Source of the DNA: Watersipora subatra
Taxonomy: Eukaryota; Bryozoa; Gymnolaemata; Cheilostomatida; Watersiporidae
Direction of reading: 5' to 3'
DNA length: 64,000 bases
Assembly: GCF_963576615.1 (NCBI RefSeq)
Contig: NC_088717.1
Coordinates: forward strand, 31,619,324-31,683,323
The translations under genes were made by a program, and so were the position numbers. Each line of letters begins with the position of its first letter. Positions within the stretch are counted from its first letter, which is position 1. The notes beneath the pieces were generated by a model that saw nothing but the letters and a program-made list of their open reading frames with translations, was not told the origin of the DNA and made no database searches. Below are positions 11,208-21,016 of this stretch, piece after piece.

Positions 11208-12656
11208 ATGAAAATCAATGATGAGACATTTATCCACAAATTTTGGCGTTCATCTATTACTGTGCTCTGCAGTGATCATTTCACAATAGACTCCTATTGT
11301 AGACCTCCTGGTTTGAAGATGGCTGCCATACTAAAGCCTACTGCTGTACCAAGGGTATTTGGTTCTCTTCCAAAATATTTACAGTCGACTTAACCAAAGC
11401 ATAGACGAGTGTTATGCCGACCAACACTATCTACATCATCTCCACCAGACCGAGATGAGCCAGACCTGGCACCTTCACTTTGCTATGAAGAGCCAACAGC
11501 CGCCAAGCAATCTGAAGAGATCATTCCCGACCCTCTACATAAGCGTACCTCGTACCTTGGAATAGGGAATTACATTTTTCAAACATTCCGCGAGGCCAAG
11601 TATATACTTCCGTACAAGCTTGGACAGAATATTATAGAAACATTTTTCTCAAACATTTGGGCCAAGGGAGGTTTCAACAATAATCCAGATGTCCGTAGCT
11701 TCAAATCTGCACTGAAAGCTCTACTAGTGAAAACAGACCTCACACCTAGCTCTAGTGCTAACTGTCTTGATTTTGATGACTCAGATGGCTCCTGCTCCCT
11801 ACTTCTCTCATCTAAACGAAGAAAAAGTCATGTAGAAAGTGACGATGACTTCCATGATGATTGGGAATCAAGCGAACGCCTGGAAATCGATCTGTCAAAA
11901 TATGTTTCAGACATAGTGGAGTACATCGGTAGGTAAATACAACCATATCCTCCAAATTTTCTACAAAACAAGAAATCTGGCATACATTGCAGCCTTGCTG
12001 CATGTGCTAAACTGCATGACCGCCCATATTGTGGTTCATGATTTAGGTATGTACATGTATTTTGGTATTAGCTACTTTAACTTAGTGTTAGTGTATAGAG
12101 CAGATATACAGAAAGCGGAGTAGAGTGAAATAATACTGCAGCAGAACAGTGATATGTAGTTAAATTTATTTTACAATTGATACATATGCTTTTTATAATA
12201 ATATTAGCATATGATATTTATTTAGCAGGTTATGTGGTAAGGAGCTTAAAACTCACCTGCAATGACTGCACCAGCTTTATAGCCTCCTGTCCAGATTTAC
12301 GCACCAAAGATGATGCGACACTAACCAGTGTAAAAGATAGAGGTGGTCTGTTTAGACCTCATCCTGTCATCACAAAGATATGTCTCGGCTCATAACAGAT
12401 CATACGGCAGTGTGTCGTCTTACAAAGAATCACTGCAGACATACGCAAGCTGGTGGTCACTAAGACTCTTTCATTGGTTTTACAAAGCATTTTGCATCAG
12501 GAATTTCCACACTCAATCTACAGCGCAGCGTTAGTTAAAACTATCACATCCAGATATGTCAGAATTAGAATTCACCATGAGGCTACAGAGGTAGCAGCTA
12601 ACAAAAGGAATCTCAGATCAAGGCTCAGCAGACTGGTCGTCTTTAGTCATGTGTAG
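11208..12656 (+). pseudogene. THAP / P-element-like (THAP9-type) transposase remnant
   Basis: DNA transposase related to P elements. The parts share one reading frame. 11208-11393 encodes the end of a THAP zinc finger (LCSDHF...LKPTAVPRVF). 11409-11928 has the transposase C-terminal motif LGQNIIETFFSNIWAKGGFN, then an acidic region. A probable intron (GTAGGTAA at 11929, acceptor TTTAG ending at 12225) restores EYIAGYVVRSLK in phase. 12226-12656 has CNDC, KDRGGL, and a basic C-terminal part ending RLSRLVVFSHV. In-frame stops at 11391 and 12393, and the absence of the THAP N-terminus and catalytic core, show it is dead. The ends of the transposon were not found. Confidence 0.82.
11929..12225 (+). 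other. probable intron inside the P-like transposase
   Basis: Removing GTAGGTAA...TTTATTTAG joins GAG-TAC-ATC-G to CA-GGT-TAT. This gives Tyr-Ile-Ala-Gly-Tyr-Val-Val, a conserved motif of the family, so the splice is well supported. Confidence 0.7.
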
Positions 12657-13535
12657 CTTGTCACAATATGTCTAGAAAAGTGTACCATTTGTCGTTTGTT
12701 TCCTACGATTTTTCTGATGCTGTTTGCATAACGCCTAAGACCCAACATTTATATTCATGGCAGACTGCGATCAGTGTATCATTTACCAGTGTGTATGCAT
12801 TTGAAATCAGTTTGTACACCTAGCTACCTGACATGTTAGCCCATAGCATAGGACAACATTGATCATTTTGCAATATTTTTTGAATAGATCATTATACATT
12901 TTTACTGGCACTTTACATTTGAAATATTCAACTTTATGTTTACAAATTTGTAAGGTGGGAAAGGCATAGTGTATAAGCTTCGCATCCAAAATTTTAAACC
13001 AATATCTTGTGTACTTTAGTAGTTATGTCAAATTACATGTAGCAGCAAAAATGTCTCGTCATTCTTTCAATGTAAACAATGATGACTCGCTTGCCTGACC
13101 AGCCAAAAGTGAACAAAGCGTTGACGTTGCATCACAAAGAATGTGGCTATTTATGTAGGACACCGTGGCTTCGCATTGCCGAGTCTAGTATAGTTAACAG
13201 GTTTATGGGTTTAATAAATAGACTGGTTGCAGGTAACATACATGTACAGTACTTGTATCGTGTCGTATCGTGTCCAAATACCAACTAGTGGAGAAGCAGC
13301 CCAGAGCTATCTTTCACTCTTATTTATTTAAATATGGAGAATAAAGGAAGACCAGGTTCTTGTCCAGAATTTTATGCGGAGTTTAATGATATAGTTTCTA
13401 CACCTATAACTGGTCACATTTAGAAGTTTTAGAACGATTTTATTTCAAGGGAGGACAACTCCTAAAATTTCGGACAATCCCCATTTTTCTGCTTGGAATT
13501 ACTGCGAAGAGTCAAGTTTTCATATTTTAGAGTTA
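12657..13535. other. no recognisable gene, 12.66-13.54 kb
   Basis: AT-rich. A 69-codon frame at 13079-13288 and a minus frame at 12807-12989 show no family features. A possible acceptor (TTTCATATTTTAG at 13520-13532) precedes the next coding block. Confidence 0.45.
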
Positions 13536-14557
13536 TAAAAGCGTGGAGGATAAGGAGTGTGTTTTCTATTGTGTGGAAAATTGTGGGGAAACCTTGGTTA
13601 GGGTTCTTCAGAAATGTACCGATGAAGCTGACAAGTTTGCTATAGAAACTGCAGTAGTAGTGTTTGACCAAGCTATATATTGTAAAGCACAAACTATTTG
13701 CTTCCACAATCCCATTCTGATGTCAAGACTTGTCCCTAGATTAAGAAATTTCAACACAGTGATAGCTTTCCTTGGTGTGATAGGCAAAAGGTATGGTGAT
13801 GCTGGGTGTGCCAAAAAAATTACAGAATTGCAACGTATCGCTGAAGGAAGCCTGAAAGGGGTGATCAATGGTCATAGTTACAATAGGTCCATCATGGCAC
13901 ACAAACTCTGCATGGAAGCACTGTATGACCTATTGTTCGATGAATTCGCTGAAAGTCTTGAATCCTCTAGTGCCCTTGACTCTCTTAGTTTGGATGTTAG
14001 TAGAGCTGTTTTCAATCACACTGAATGTAATCAATCTGAACTCGCCCACATGAATCAGGCATTCCAAGATTTTATAGTCACCTCTTCAATAGGCAACCTC
14101 ACATTTAGATTATGGGTAGAGTATATTGAAATGGTGACACAGCTGCTAAGTTTTGTACAAGCCACAAAGGAATCTGACATGTCAACTAACTACAACGACT
14201 CTTGGCAGGGTTTTTTGTATACGACCACTTCAACTATGCAAGATACGGCACACTTTACTATATGGAGATGACGCAGCTGGCAAAGACTAACCCCCTAATT
14301 TACCAAGCAATGGCAGATCACCGTGGTTGTTCTACCTTTCAATATAAGCATCACCGCCCATTTTCCAGCGTTACCAGTAATATGGCAATAGAACCGACCG
14401 TCAATCGTGATTCTAAATCACAGGGAGGTCTCATTGGCTTCACAAAAACCCAATCTGCCTCACAGAGATAGACCATGGCTCATCCACAAAGAACAGCTGT
14501 GCACACAAAAATAAAGAAGCTTCTAAAATTGGACTCCACTAGCTCAGACAAGCATGG
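13534..14557 (+). pseudogene. uncharacterised CXC repeat-family gene, N-terminal segment
   Basis: It resembles a multicopy family of unknown function seen in marine invertebrate genomes (from memory, not searched). Visible family motifs are ETAVVVFDQAIYCKAQ, VIGKRYGDAGC, GVINGHSYNRSIMAHKL, LWVEYIEMVTQLL, FFVYDHFNYARYG and VNRDSKSQGGLIGF. It is broken by a one-base loss in a T run near 14211-14216, which moves the frame, and by a TAG at 14469 where the family has Trp (followed by MAHPQRTAV). The coding sequence stops at 14557 only because an LTR retrotransposon begins there. The next codons resume at 19881. No membrane segment or known enzyme domain was recognised. Confidence 0.72.
14553..14557. 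repeat. target-site duplication, left (CATGG)
   Basis: Five bases before the TG of the left LTR. The partner CACGG follows the right LTR at 19881-19885, one mismatch in five. Host codons read ...AAG-CAT-GG on one side and CAC-GGC-TTG on the other, both giving His-Gly. Confidence 0.85.
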
Positions 14558-14986
14558 TGTTACAGATTCTGAGTGCTGTATATAGTATCATAAACAAAGT
14601 TATAGCATGACAATAGCAATAGCGCAATATGCTGATGAGTCATGATCATAAATTTAGAAGCATTGTTCTATTACTAGATTTTTTCTGAATGGATTTTCTG
14701 GAAGTTTCTAGAATAATTGTAAGGAGGTATAAATAGCCTGACTGCAGCAATTCAAAAGAATTCAGTTTACAGTGTGCATGTCTACAAGTCAGCAATAAAG
14801 GATTATATCATACTCTGACAGCAATCTTCTGCATATTATTATATAGACATTATATTACTTATACATAGTTAGCCGCAATATTACACCCGGACGAACGTCT
14901 TAACTCTTAGCCTTGTGCAGACATCAGGAAACAATCACAACACCAGATATCTCGAACCTGTCACATTGCATCACCACTTTGTGACA
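14558..14986 (+). repeat. left LTR of retrotransposon 1
   Basis: 429 bp, TGTTACAG...TTTGTGACA, starting TG and ending CA. It contains GGAGGTATAAATAGCC at about 14721, a good TATA box for the element's own promoter, and AATAAAGG at about 14795 as a possible polyadenylation signal. Confidence 0.93.
14721..14737 (+). promoter_or_regulatory. TATA box in the left LTR
   Basis: GGTATAAATAGCCTGAC closely matches the TATAAATA consensus and is conserved in the right LTR (about 19620). It is expected to start the genomic RNA of the element. Confidence 0.6.
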
Positions 14987-14989
14987 ACT

Positions 14990-15007
14990 TGGGGGCTGCT
15001 CCGGGAA
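14990..15007 (+). other. primer-binding site, proline-tRNA-like
   Basis: TGGGGGCTGCTCCGGGAA lies three bases after the left LTR. It resembles the tRNA-Pro 3' end complement used by many LTR elements, with two transposed bases in the middle. Confidence 0.72.
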
Positions 15008-15079
15008 TATCTATCGTTGATCAAGATTATATCAGTCTAACTCACGCAAGACATAAAGAGTACCAAAAGACAGTCAGTA

Positions 15080-15475
15080 ATGGCGGAGACTAGTATGAGC
15101 AGTATGCAGAGGGCAATGGATATGGGCGGGAAGCTCGGATTAAAGGATGCTGAGCTAGCCAAATTCATTGAAGAGAACGAACTAAAGTTCGCAGCGGAGA
15201 TTGAACGTGAGGAGAGACGCGAAGAGAGACAGATGGAACGAGAAGCCAAAAAAGAGGCCGAAGCTGAGGACAGACAACTCCAACTCCAAATGCAAATGAC
15301 GCAAATGGAGATAGACAGCCAGAAACAAGCAAGAGAGTTGGAGATGCAAAGAGAGATAGAAGAAAAGAGGTTAGCGCATGAGCTCAAGATGAAAAAACTG
15401 GAAGTGGAGAGTATTAGGATGGACGACTCCAAAAATGAGAGTACAGGACTAGAGCGGGTTAGCAATAAATCTTAA
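15080..15475 (+). pseudogene. retrotransposon 1 gag, N-terminal coiled-coil part
   Basis: 131 codons from ATG at 15080: a short head, then a highly charged Glu/Arg/Gln-rich coiled coil (EIEREERREERQMEREAKKE). A frameshift between about 15440 and 15465 separates it from the rest of Gag, whose frame can be followed upstream to AINLKPKLPV just before position 15489. Confidence 0.8.
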
Positions 15476-16949
15476 ACCGAAACTACCAGTGTTTGATGAG
15501 AAAACAGATGACATGGATAGTTACCTGCAGCGATTTGAATGGATAGCTGAAAACTATCAGTGGGATAAAGCTGAATGGTCATTCCATTTGAGCCAATATC
15601 TCAAAGGTAAGGCTACAGAGACTTACACTAGAATGGCGGCAGAGAATAGGAAGGACTACGATCAGGTGAAGGAAGCTCTGTTAAAACGCTACAATCTCAC
15701 GGAGGAAGGCTACAGAAAGCGATTCAGAGAGAGTAAAGCCGAGCACGACGAAACACCACAACAATTTCTAGTTCGACTCAGTACCTACATTGACAAGTGG
15801 GTGGAGCTATCGAACTGCAAAGACCTGAAAGAACTCAACTTGCAAGAACAGTTCATAGCGGCATGTCCTACGGATCTCGCTGTACATCTAAAGGAGATGA
15901 AATTTGACAGCTGTGACGAGTTGGCTGAAGCTGCTGACCGATACCTGACAGCTCATGGTCGCAAGATATCATTCATAAGGAAGACAACTCCAAATGAGAC
16001 AACCATCATCTGCCACAGTTATAACGAAAATGGGCATATTGCAAATCAGTGTAATAAGAATCCTCAAAAGTACTGCTCACACTGCAAGACGAATAACCAT
16101 AACACAGCCGAATGTCGAAGACTCAAGACACCTACGCACAAGGCGGGTGTGACTGAAGGGGAGACAAATCCAGAAGGACAGAATACGGATAAAATTAAGC
16201 TAAGTGGGAAGCGTTACGTACAAGTAGCATGTTGTAAAGGTAAAGTTGGTAAAATGGAGAATGGAGTAAACCTGGTTGGAGGTTATGTAAATGGTAAGCA
16301 GGTGGAGATGATTAGAGATCCTGGATGCACCACAGTAGTGGTCAAGAAATCACTGGTAAAAGCTGATCAGTACACAGGAGAGGAAGGATATCTACAAATG
16401 GCAGATAACACTGCTAGAAAACTGCCATTTACCAAAATCAGCATCAATACACCATTCTATCAGGGAGACGTAACGGCGATGGTTATGGAGACGCCCATTC
16501 ATGATCTAATGCTTGGAAATATTTCAGGCGCTCGATCCCCATGTGATCCACTACCAGAACAGAATCAGGAGTGTTCTGTGGTTACACGCGCACAAGCTAT
16601 AGAAAATAAACGAGGAGAAAAACCGCTGTCAGTTGTCAACAATGAAGACATCGAAGTAAACAGAGAAGACCTCATCAAGTCGCAGAGAGAAGACGATTCT
16701 CTAAAAAGGTTGTGTGACGCTACAGAAGCAATAACGAAAGGCAAACAACAAACCAGGTTCATGGTGAAGAAGGACATCCTTTATCGGGAATATTATCACC
16801 CAGAGTACAACAGCGGACAGCCGATAAAACAAGTAGTTGTACCGAAAACTCTACGTGTCGCTGTGATGAGACACACCCACAATTCTTTATTGAGTGGACA
16901 TCTGGGAATCTATAAAACTACTGATCGAATCCTAACCAACTTCTTTTAG
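15466..16949 (+). pseudogene. retrotransposon 1 gag-protease and start of integrase
   Basis: The capsid-like Gag region (about 15490-15960: FEWIAENYQWDKAEW, SFHLSQYLKGKA) is followed by two zinc knuckles. One has lost a Cys (CHSYNENGHIANQC); the other is intact (CSHCKTNNHNTAEC). The protease has RDPGCTTVVV, where D-T-G is normal, and HDLMLGN. At the end comes the integrase His-His motif (RHTHNSLLSGHLG), cut by a TAG at 16947. Confidence 0.85.
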
Positions 16950-18034
16950 CCGGGTCTACATGATGAGGTTACGAGATTCTGTCGATCCTGCGACATCTGT
17001 CAATGCACTGTAAAAAAAGGTTCAGTGCAGAAGGTTCCCCTACAGTGGACACCACTAGTTGAGACTCCATTCAAGCGCTGCGCTGTCGATTTGATTGGAC
17101 CGATTAACCCTCCGAGTGGAAAAGGGCATAGATATATACTAACTCTGGTGGACTACGCTACTCGATAACCAGAGGCTGTTCCACTGAAAGAGATAAGCTC
17201 AGAAGCAGTGGCTGAAGCTCTAATCAACATTTACAGTCGGATTGGAATACCCGAAGAAGTAATCAGTGATCGAGGGACCCAATTCATATCTGAGTACATG
17301 GAGGAGTTCACCAGACTACTCGGCATGAAGCAGATGCCGACAACTCCCTACCATGCTATGGCTAATGGACTGGTGGAGCGATTCAATGGCACACTGAAAT
17401 CAATGCTGAAAAAGTTATGCCATCAGGAGCCAAGACAGTGGCACAGATACATAAACTCAGCACTATTTACCTACAGAGAGGTCCCACAGGAATCTACTGA
17501 ATTCTCACCATTAGAGCTGCTGTATGGAAGGACAGTACGAGGGCCGATGGATATTCTACGACAGTTATGGACACAGGATGATGCCGATGGAGAGACCAAG
17601 AGTAGCTACCAACACGTATTTGATCTGCGTGCTAAGCTGGAAGATACGATGGAGTTGGCTCAGAAAGCACTAGAAGGAAATAAGCAGAGGTACAAGCATT
17701 ACTTCGACAAGAAGGCAAAGAAAAGGGAATTTCAAGAAGGTGACAAAGTTCTCATCCTGCTCCCTACTAACCACAACAAGTTACTAATGCACTGGCAGGG
17801 ACCATACAACGTAGAAGAGAAGGTCGGGATAAACGCATACCGAGTTCAGGTCAAAGGTAAAAGCCGAACCTACCGCGCTAACATGCTGAAGAAATACTAC
17901 GTGAGAGATAGTGAAAAGGAAATAACTGAGGTAGCTGGTATCAGAGAAGTAGAAGTAGAGGAAGGCACACTGGTGGAGTTGTATTTGAGAAAATCAGTCG
18001 GAATTGTGAAAGATCTGAAGATGGAAAAAAAATA
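16950..18034 (+). pseudogene. retrotransposon 1 integrase
   Basis: It continues in the same frame with CRSCDICQ (zinc-binding Cys pair). The catalytic core has Asp in CAVDLIGP, Asp in ISDRGTQF and Glu in LVERFNGTL (D,D,E all present). The C-terminal part carries DKVLILLPTN...LMHWQGPY and TYRANMLKKYY. A TAA at 17166 replaces the Tyr normal in DYATRYPEA. The frame is lost in an A-run at about 18024-18032, after which the RT frame takes over. Confidence 0.87.
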
Positions 18035-19018
18035 TCTGATGAACAGAGGAAGCAGATCACGGACATCGTCAAGGACTACACAGATATATTCACAGACAGA
18101 CCGGGAAACTGCAATCTCATCAAACATCCAATTACTCTAACCAGTAACAAGCCCATCAAATCCAAACCCTACACATTACCTTACGCGGTGAGGGAATCAC
18201 TTAAAGAAGATATAAAAGATATGCTGAACACAGGGATCATCAGAGAATCAAACTCTCCATATGCATCACCAGTCGTACTCGTGAAAAAGCCTGATGGATC
18301 CAATCGACTATGTGCTGACTACCGGAACTTGAACAAAATAACAGTGTTTGATCCAGAGCCAATGACAACAGCAAGCGATCTTTTTCAAAAGATGAGCGGT
18401 GATCACTACTTCTCGAAGGTAGATCTAACTAAGGGCTACTGGCAAATTCCTGTAGAGGAGAGTGACATACCGAAGACTGCATTTGTCACTCCAGATGGAC
18501 AATACGAGTTCATCAGGATGCCGTTTGGGATGGTCAACTCTGGAGCAACATTTGTACATGGCATGAAGAAGCTATTAGAGGATTTACCAGGAGTAGACAA
18601 CTACATCGATGACATCATCATACACACTGCTAGATGGGAGGATCACATGGATGCACTGAGAGAACTATTCACCCGTTTGGCCAAGGCACAGCTCACAATC
18701 AAACCGACAAAATGCTACCTCGGTGGAACATCTATAGAGTTCCTAGGTCACAAGATCGATCAGGGAGAACTGAAACCGATGGAAGACAATATGGAGAAAA
18801 TCACTGAAGCTCCAAGGCCTCGGACCAAGACTCAAGTACAGTCGTTTCTAGGATTGACTGGCTACTACCGACAGTTCGTCCCAAATTACGCTGCAATAGC
18901 AAGTCCTCTGTCGGACTTGACTAAGAAAGGACAACCTAATAAAGTTATCTGGACAGATGCGCAAGAGAAGGCATACCGCAAACTAAGAGCGACCATAACC
19001 GAGAAACCAGTTCTGTAA
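18035..19018 (+). pseudogene. retrotransposon 1 reverse transcriptase
   Basis: It starts in the frame reading QITDIVKDYTDIFTDRPGN, then SPYASPVVLVKKPDGSNRLC, VDLTKGYWQIPV, RMPFGMVNSGATF and the catalytic VDNYIDDIIIHT. Next come the thumb (FLGHKIDQGELKP) and connection (FLGLTGYYRQFVPNY). A TAA at 19016 splits it from RNase H in the same frame. Confidence 0.9.
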
Positions 19019-19414
19019 CTACCAGACATAACGAAGCAGTTCACCTTAAGGACTGACGCGTCGGACACTGGACTCGGAGCTGTACTACTACAGGAACATG
19101 ATGGAAAGCTATTTCCTGTCAGCTATGCTAGCAGAAAACTACTTGACCGTGAAAGGAATTACTCAACAATAGAGAAAGAGTGCCTGGCAATTGTATGGGC
19201 TGTAAAGAAATATCTACCATATCTCTACGGTGTGGGGTTAATACTACAAACGGATTACCAACCACTAACCTACATCAATCGAGCAAAGTATGAGAACAGC
19301 AGAGTGATGAGATGGGCACTATATCTACAGGATTATCGCATGACGGTGGAATCGATCAAAGGGAAAGACAACGTCGGAGCGGACTACATGAGCAGAATAG
19401 ACTCAGCATCTTAA
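19019..19414 (+). pseudogene. retrotransposon 1 RNase H
   Basis: LRTDASDTGLGAVLLQ (catalytic Asp), STIEKECLAIVWAVKKYLPY (catalytic Glu) and LQTDYQPLTY (third acidic residue), ending VGADYMSRIDSAS-stop. In ordinary Gypsy elements integrase would follow here; instead there are about 40 bp and the LTR. Confidence 0.9.
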
Positions 19415-19444
19415 TGCTGGAAATTTGACTATAAATTTCCTTTT

Positions 19445-19455
19445 GAATGGGGAGT
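19445..19455 (+). other. purine-rich tract before the right LTR
   Basis: GAATGGGGAGT lies directly before TGTCGCAG. It is the expected primer for plus-strand DNA synthesis. Confidence 0.6.
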
Positions 19456-19880
19456 TGTCGCAGATTCTGAGTGCTGTATATAGTATTATAAACAAAGTAA
19501 TAGCATGACAATAGCTATTGCGCAATACACTGATGAGTCATGATCATAAATTTAGAAGCATTGTTCTATTACTAGATTTTTCCTGAATGGATTTTCTGGA
19601 AGTTTCTAGAATAATTGTAAGGAGGTATAAATAGCCTGACTGCAGCAATTCAAAAGAATTCAGTTTACAGCGTGCATGTCTACAAGTCAGCAATAATGGA
19701 TTATATCATACTCTCACAGCAATCTTCTGCATATTATTATATAGACATTATATTACTTATACATAGTTAGCCGCAATATTACACCCGGACGTCTTAACTC
19801 TTAGCCTTGTGCAGACATCAGGATACAATCACAACACCAGATATCTTGAACCTGTCACATTGCATCACCACTTTGTGACA
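19456..19880 (+). repeat. right LTR of retrotransposon 1
   Basis: 425 bp, TGTCGCAG...TTTGTGACA. It is nearly identical to the left LTR, with scattered substitutions and a short deletion in ACCCGGACGAACGTC. Frames beginning inside it and running into the host gene are chance fusions. Confidence 0.93.
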
Positions 19881-20239
19881 CACGGCTTGTCAGAATCAGC
19901 ATGGAAAGCTGATGAAGACACAATATGTCTCATCAAAGAAATATCAGCTCGAATCAACCCATTCAAGCACAAAGGTAAAGACCTTGTCTCTATCGTCAGT
20001 AGAGTGGAGGCTTCAACTGACATTGCCTATGATTTACAAAATGCAAGACAGATCGGAGAAAAGCAGTTCCAAGATTTTGTCACCAAACGGATGACAACTC
20101 AAGAAGTAGAATTCAATGCACCAATAAAGGCAAACAAACTGAAAAGTTTTGCTTTGAGTCAAAGTGCTAAGAAGGTGGAAGCTGATGAAAGCTCATGTAC
20201 CAAAGATATACAAATCATAAACACATCTGCATTTTGACA
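19881..20239 (+). pseudogene. CXC repeat-family gene, second segment
   Basis: It continues the gene interrupted at 14557. Codons begin at the duplicated His-Gly and read LSESAWKADEDTICLIKEIS, INPFKHKGKDLVSIVSRVEA, KLKSFALSQSAKKV and KDIQIINTSAF. The frame is open to 20237. The following sequence belongs to the opposite strand, so this is one edge of an inversion. The logical continuation is at 25540 on the minus strand. Confidence 0.72.
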
Positions 20240-20756
20240 CTATCATCACCGCACAGTCCGATCCTTTGTCTTCCATGATAGACTTTATAAGTGCTATCAT
20301 TGTTGGGATTCATTCTGATGCTAGACTCACTATATTTTTATTACTAGTTTTCCCATCCATTTGAAAACTGATCTTGTTGAACTTGGAAGAAAATGCTATG
20401 TATACATCAAGATCCTGTTTGATCTGTGCACTGCTCCACTCCTTACTCAAAAAAGCCACCAAAGCTTCTTTGTTAGCACCCTCTGCCAGGAAGTCTGACT
20501 ATTTTGGTACCATTTGATTTGGTCCAAAAATTGTCACCTTTTGACTAGCTTTCAATCTACGATGCATTCATTCTGTTGATTTGATGTTTGCCTCAGGATA
20601 GCTATCACAGACAAAATCCACCCGAGAAGAACCATATGATGTAGCGATTGATGCTAGCCTTTTTAATAGGACACTAGCAACCATTCCAAATGTTGCTGAG
20701 GGGTTCAAAGCTTGAATCTCAGCCATTCCATCAATGACCACAGTGTTATGTTTCTG
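20240..20756 (-). pseudogene. CXC repeat-family gene, middle segment (inverted), second half
   Basis: Reads on the minus strand: TVVIDGMAEIQALNPSATFG, SSRVDFVCDSYPEANIKSTE, a TGA, MHRRLKASQKVTIFGPNQM, a TAG, then NKEALVAFLSKEW and a degraded end (CAVMIVS) at about 20245. Two nonsense codons and later frame loss show decay. It follows, across retrotransposon 2, the minus-strand piece at 25313-25540. Confidence 0.7.
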
Positions 20757-20761
20757 CACAG

Positions 20762-21003
20762 AAGCAATTAAATAGAGTATTAAATTAGAGAAATGGTTTA
20801 TTGCACACTCCAGAGACAACTGATTTGATAACAGAAAACCCAAGTATTTATATGTTTGGTCATAGAAAAGCTTTGTAAAAAGCTACAAGCATTATTAATA
20901 GCTATAATGAGACTACCATATAATATTAGCTTGTATAAAGCTTTAGCTAAAAAGCATAATGTTTGTTGGCAAAGTACCAGTAATACTTGGCACTTGCATG
21001 ACA
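20762..21003 (-). repeat. 3' LTR of retrotransposon 2
   Basis: It begins TGTCATGCAAGTGCC after the purine tract AGTGAGGAGG. It includes CATATAAATACTTGG (TATA-like) and GCAATAAACC (polyadenylation-like) in the right order on the minus strand. The precise end is inferred from where host codons resume. Confidence 0.65.
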
Positions 21004-21016
21004 CCTCCTCACTAAG

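Larger units (their letters stand above)
14558..19880 (+). mobile_element. LTR retrotransposon 1: Ty3/Gypsy-type with IN before RT (Gmr1-like order)
   Basis: Two LTRs (14558-14986, 19456-19880) bound gag, protease, integrase, then reverse transcriptase and RNase H. A proline-tRNA-like primer site follows the left LTR and a purine-rich tract precedes the right one. The RT is of Ty3 type (FSKVDLTKGYWQ, YIDD). The integrase lies upstream of it, and nothing follows RNase H except the LTR. That order is known from Gmr1-like elements. The LTRs differ at scattered positions. Stops at 16947, 17166 and 19016 and two frameshifts make this copy inactive. Confidence 0.93.

Noticed and set aside
15037..15465. 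Ser/Leu-rich minus-strand frame
   Set aside because: It is the antisense shadow of the retrotransposon Gag coiled coil.
19809..20237. 142-codon frame read as one protein
   Set aside because: Its first 24 codons lie in the right LTR of retrotransposon 1; only the part after 19881 belongs to the host gene family.
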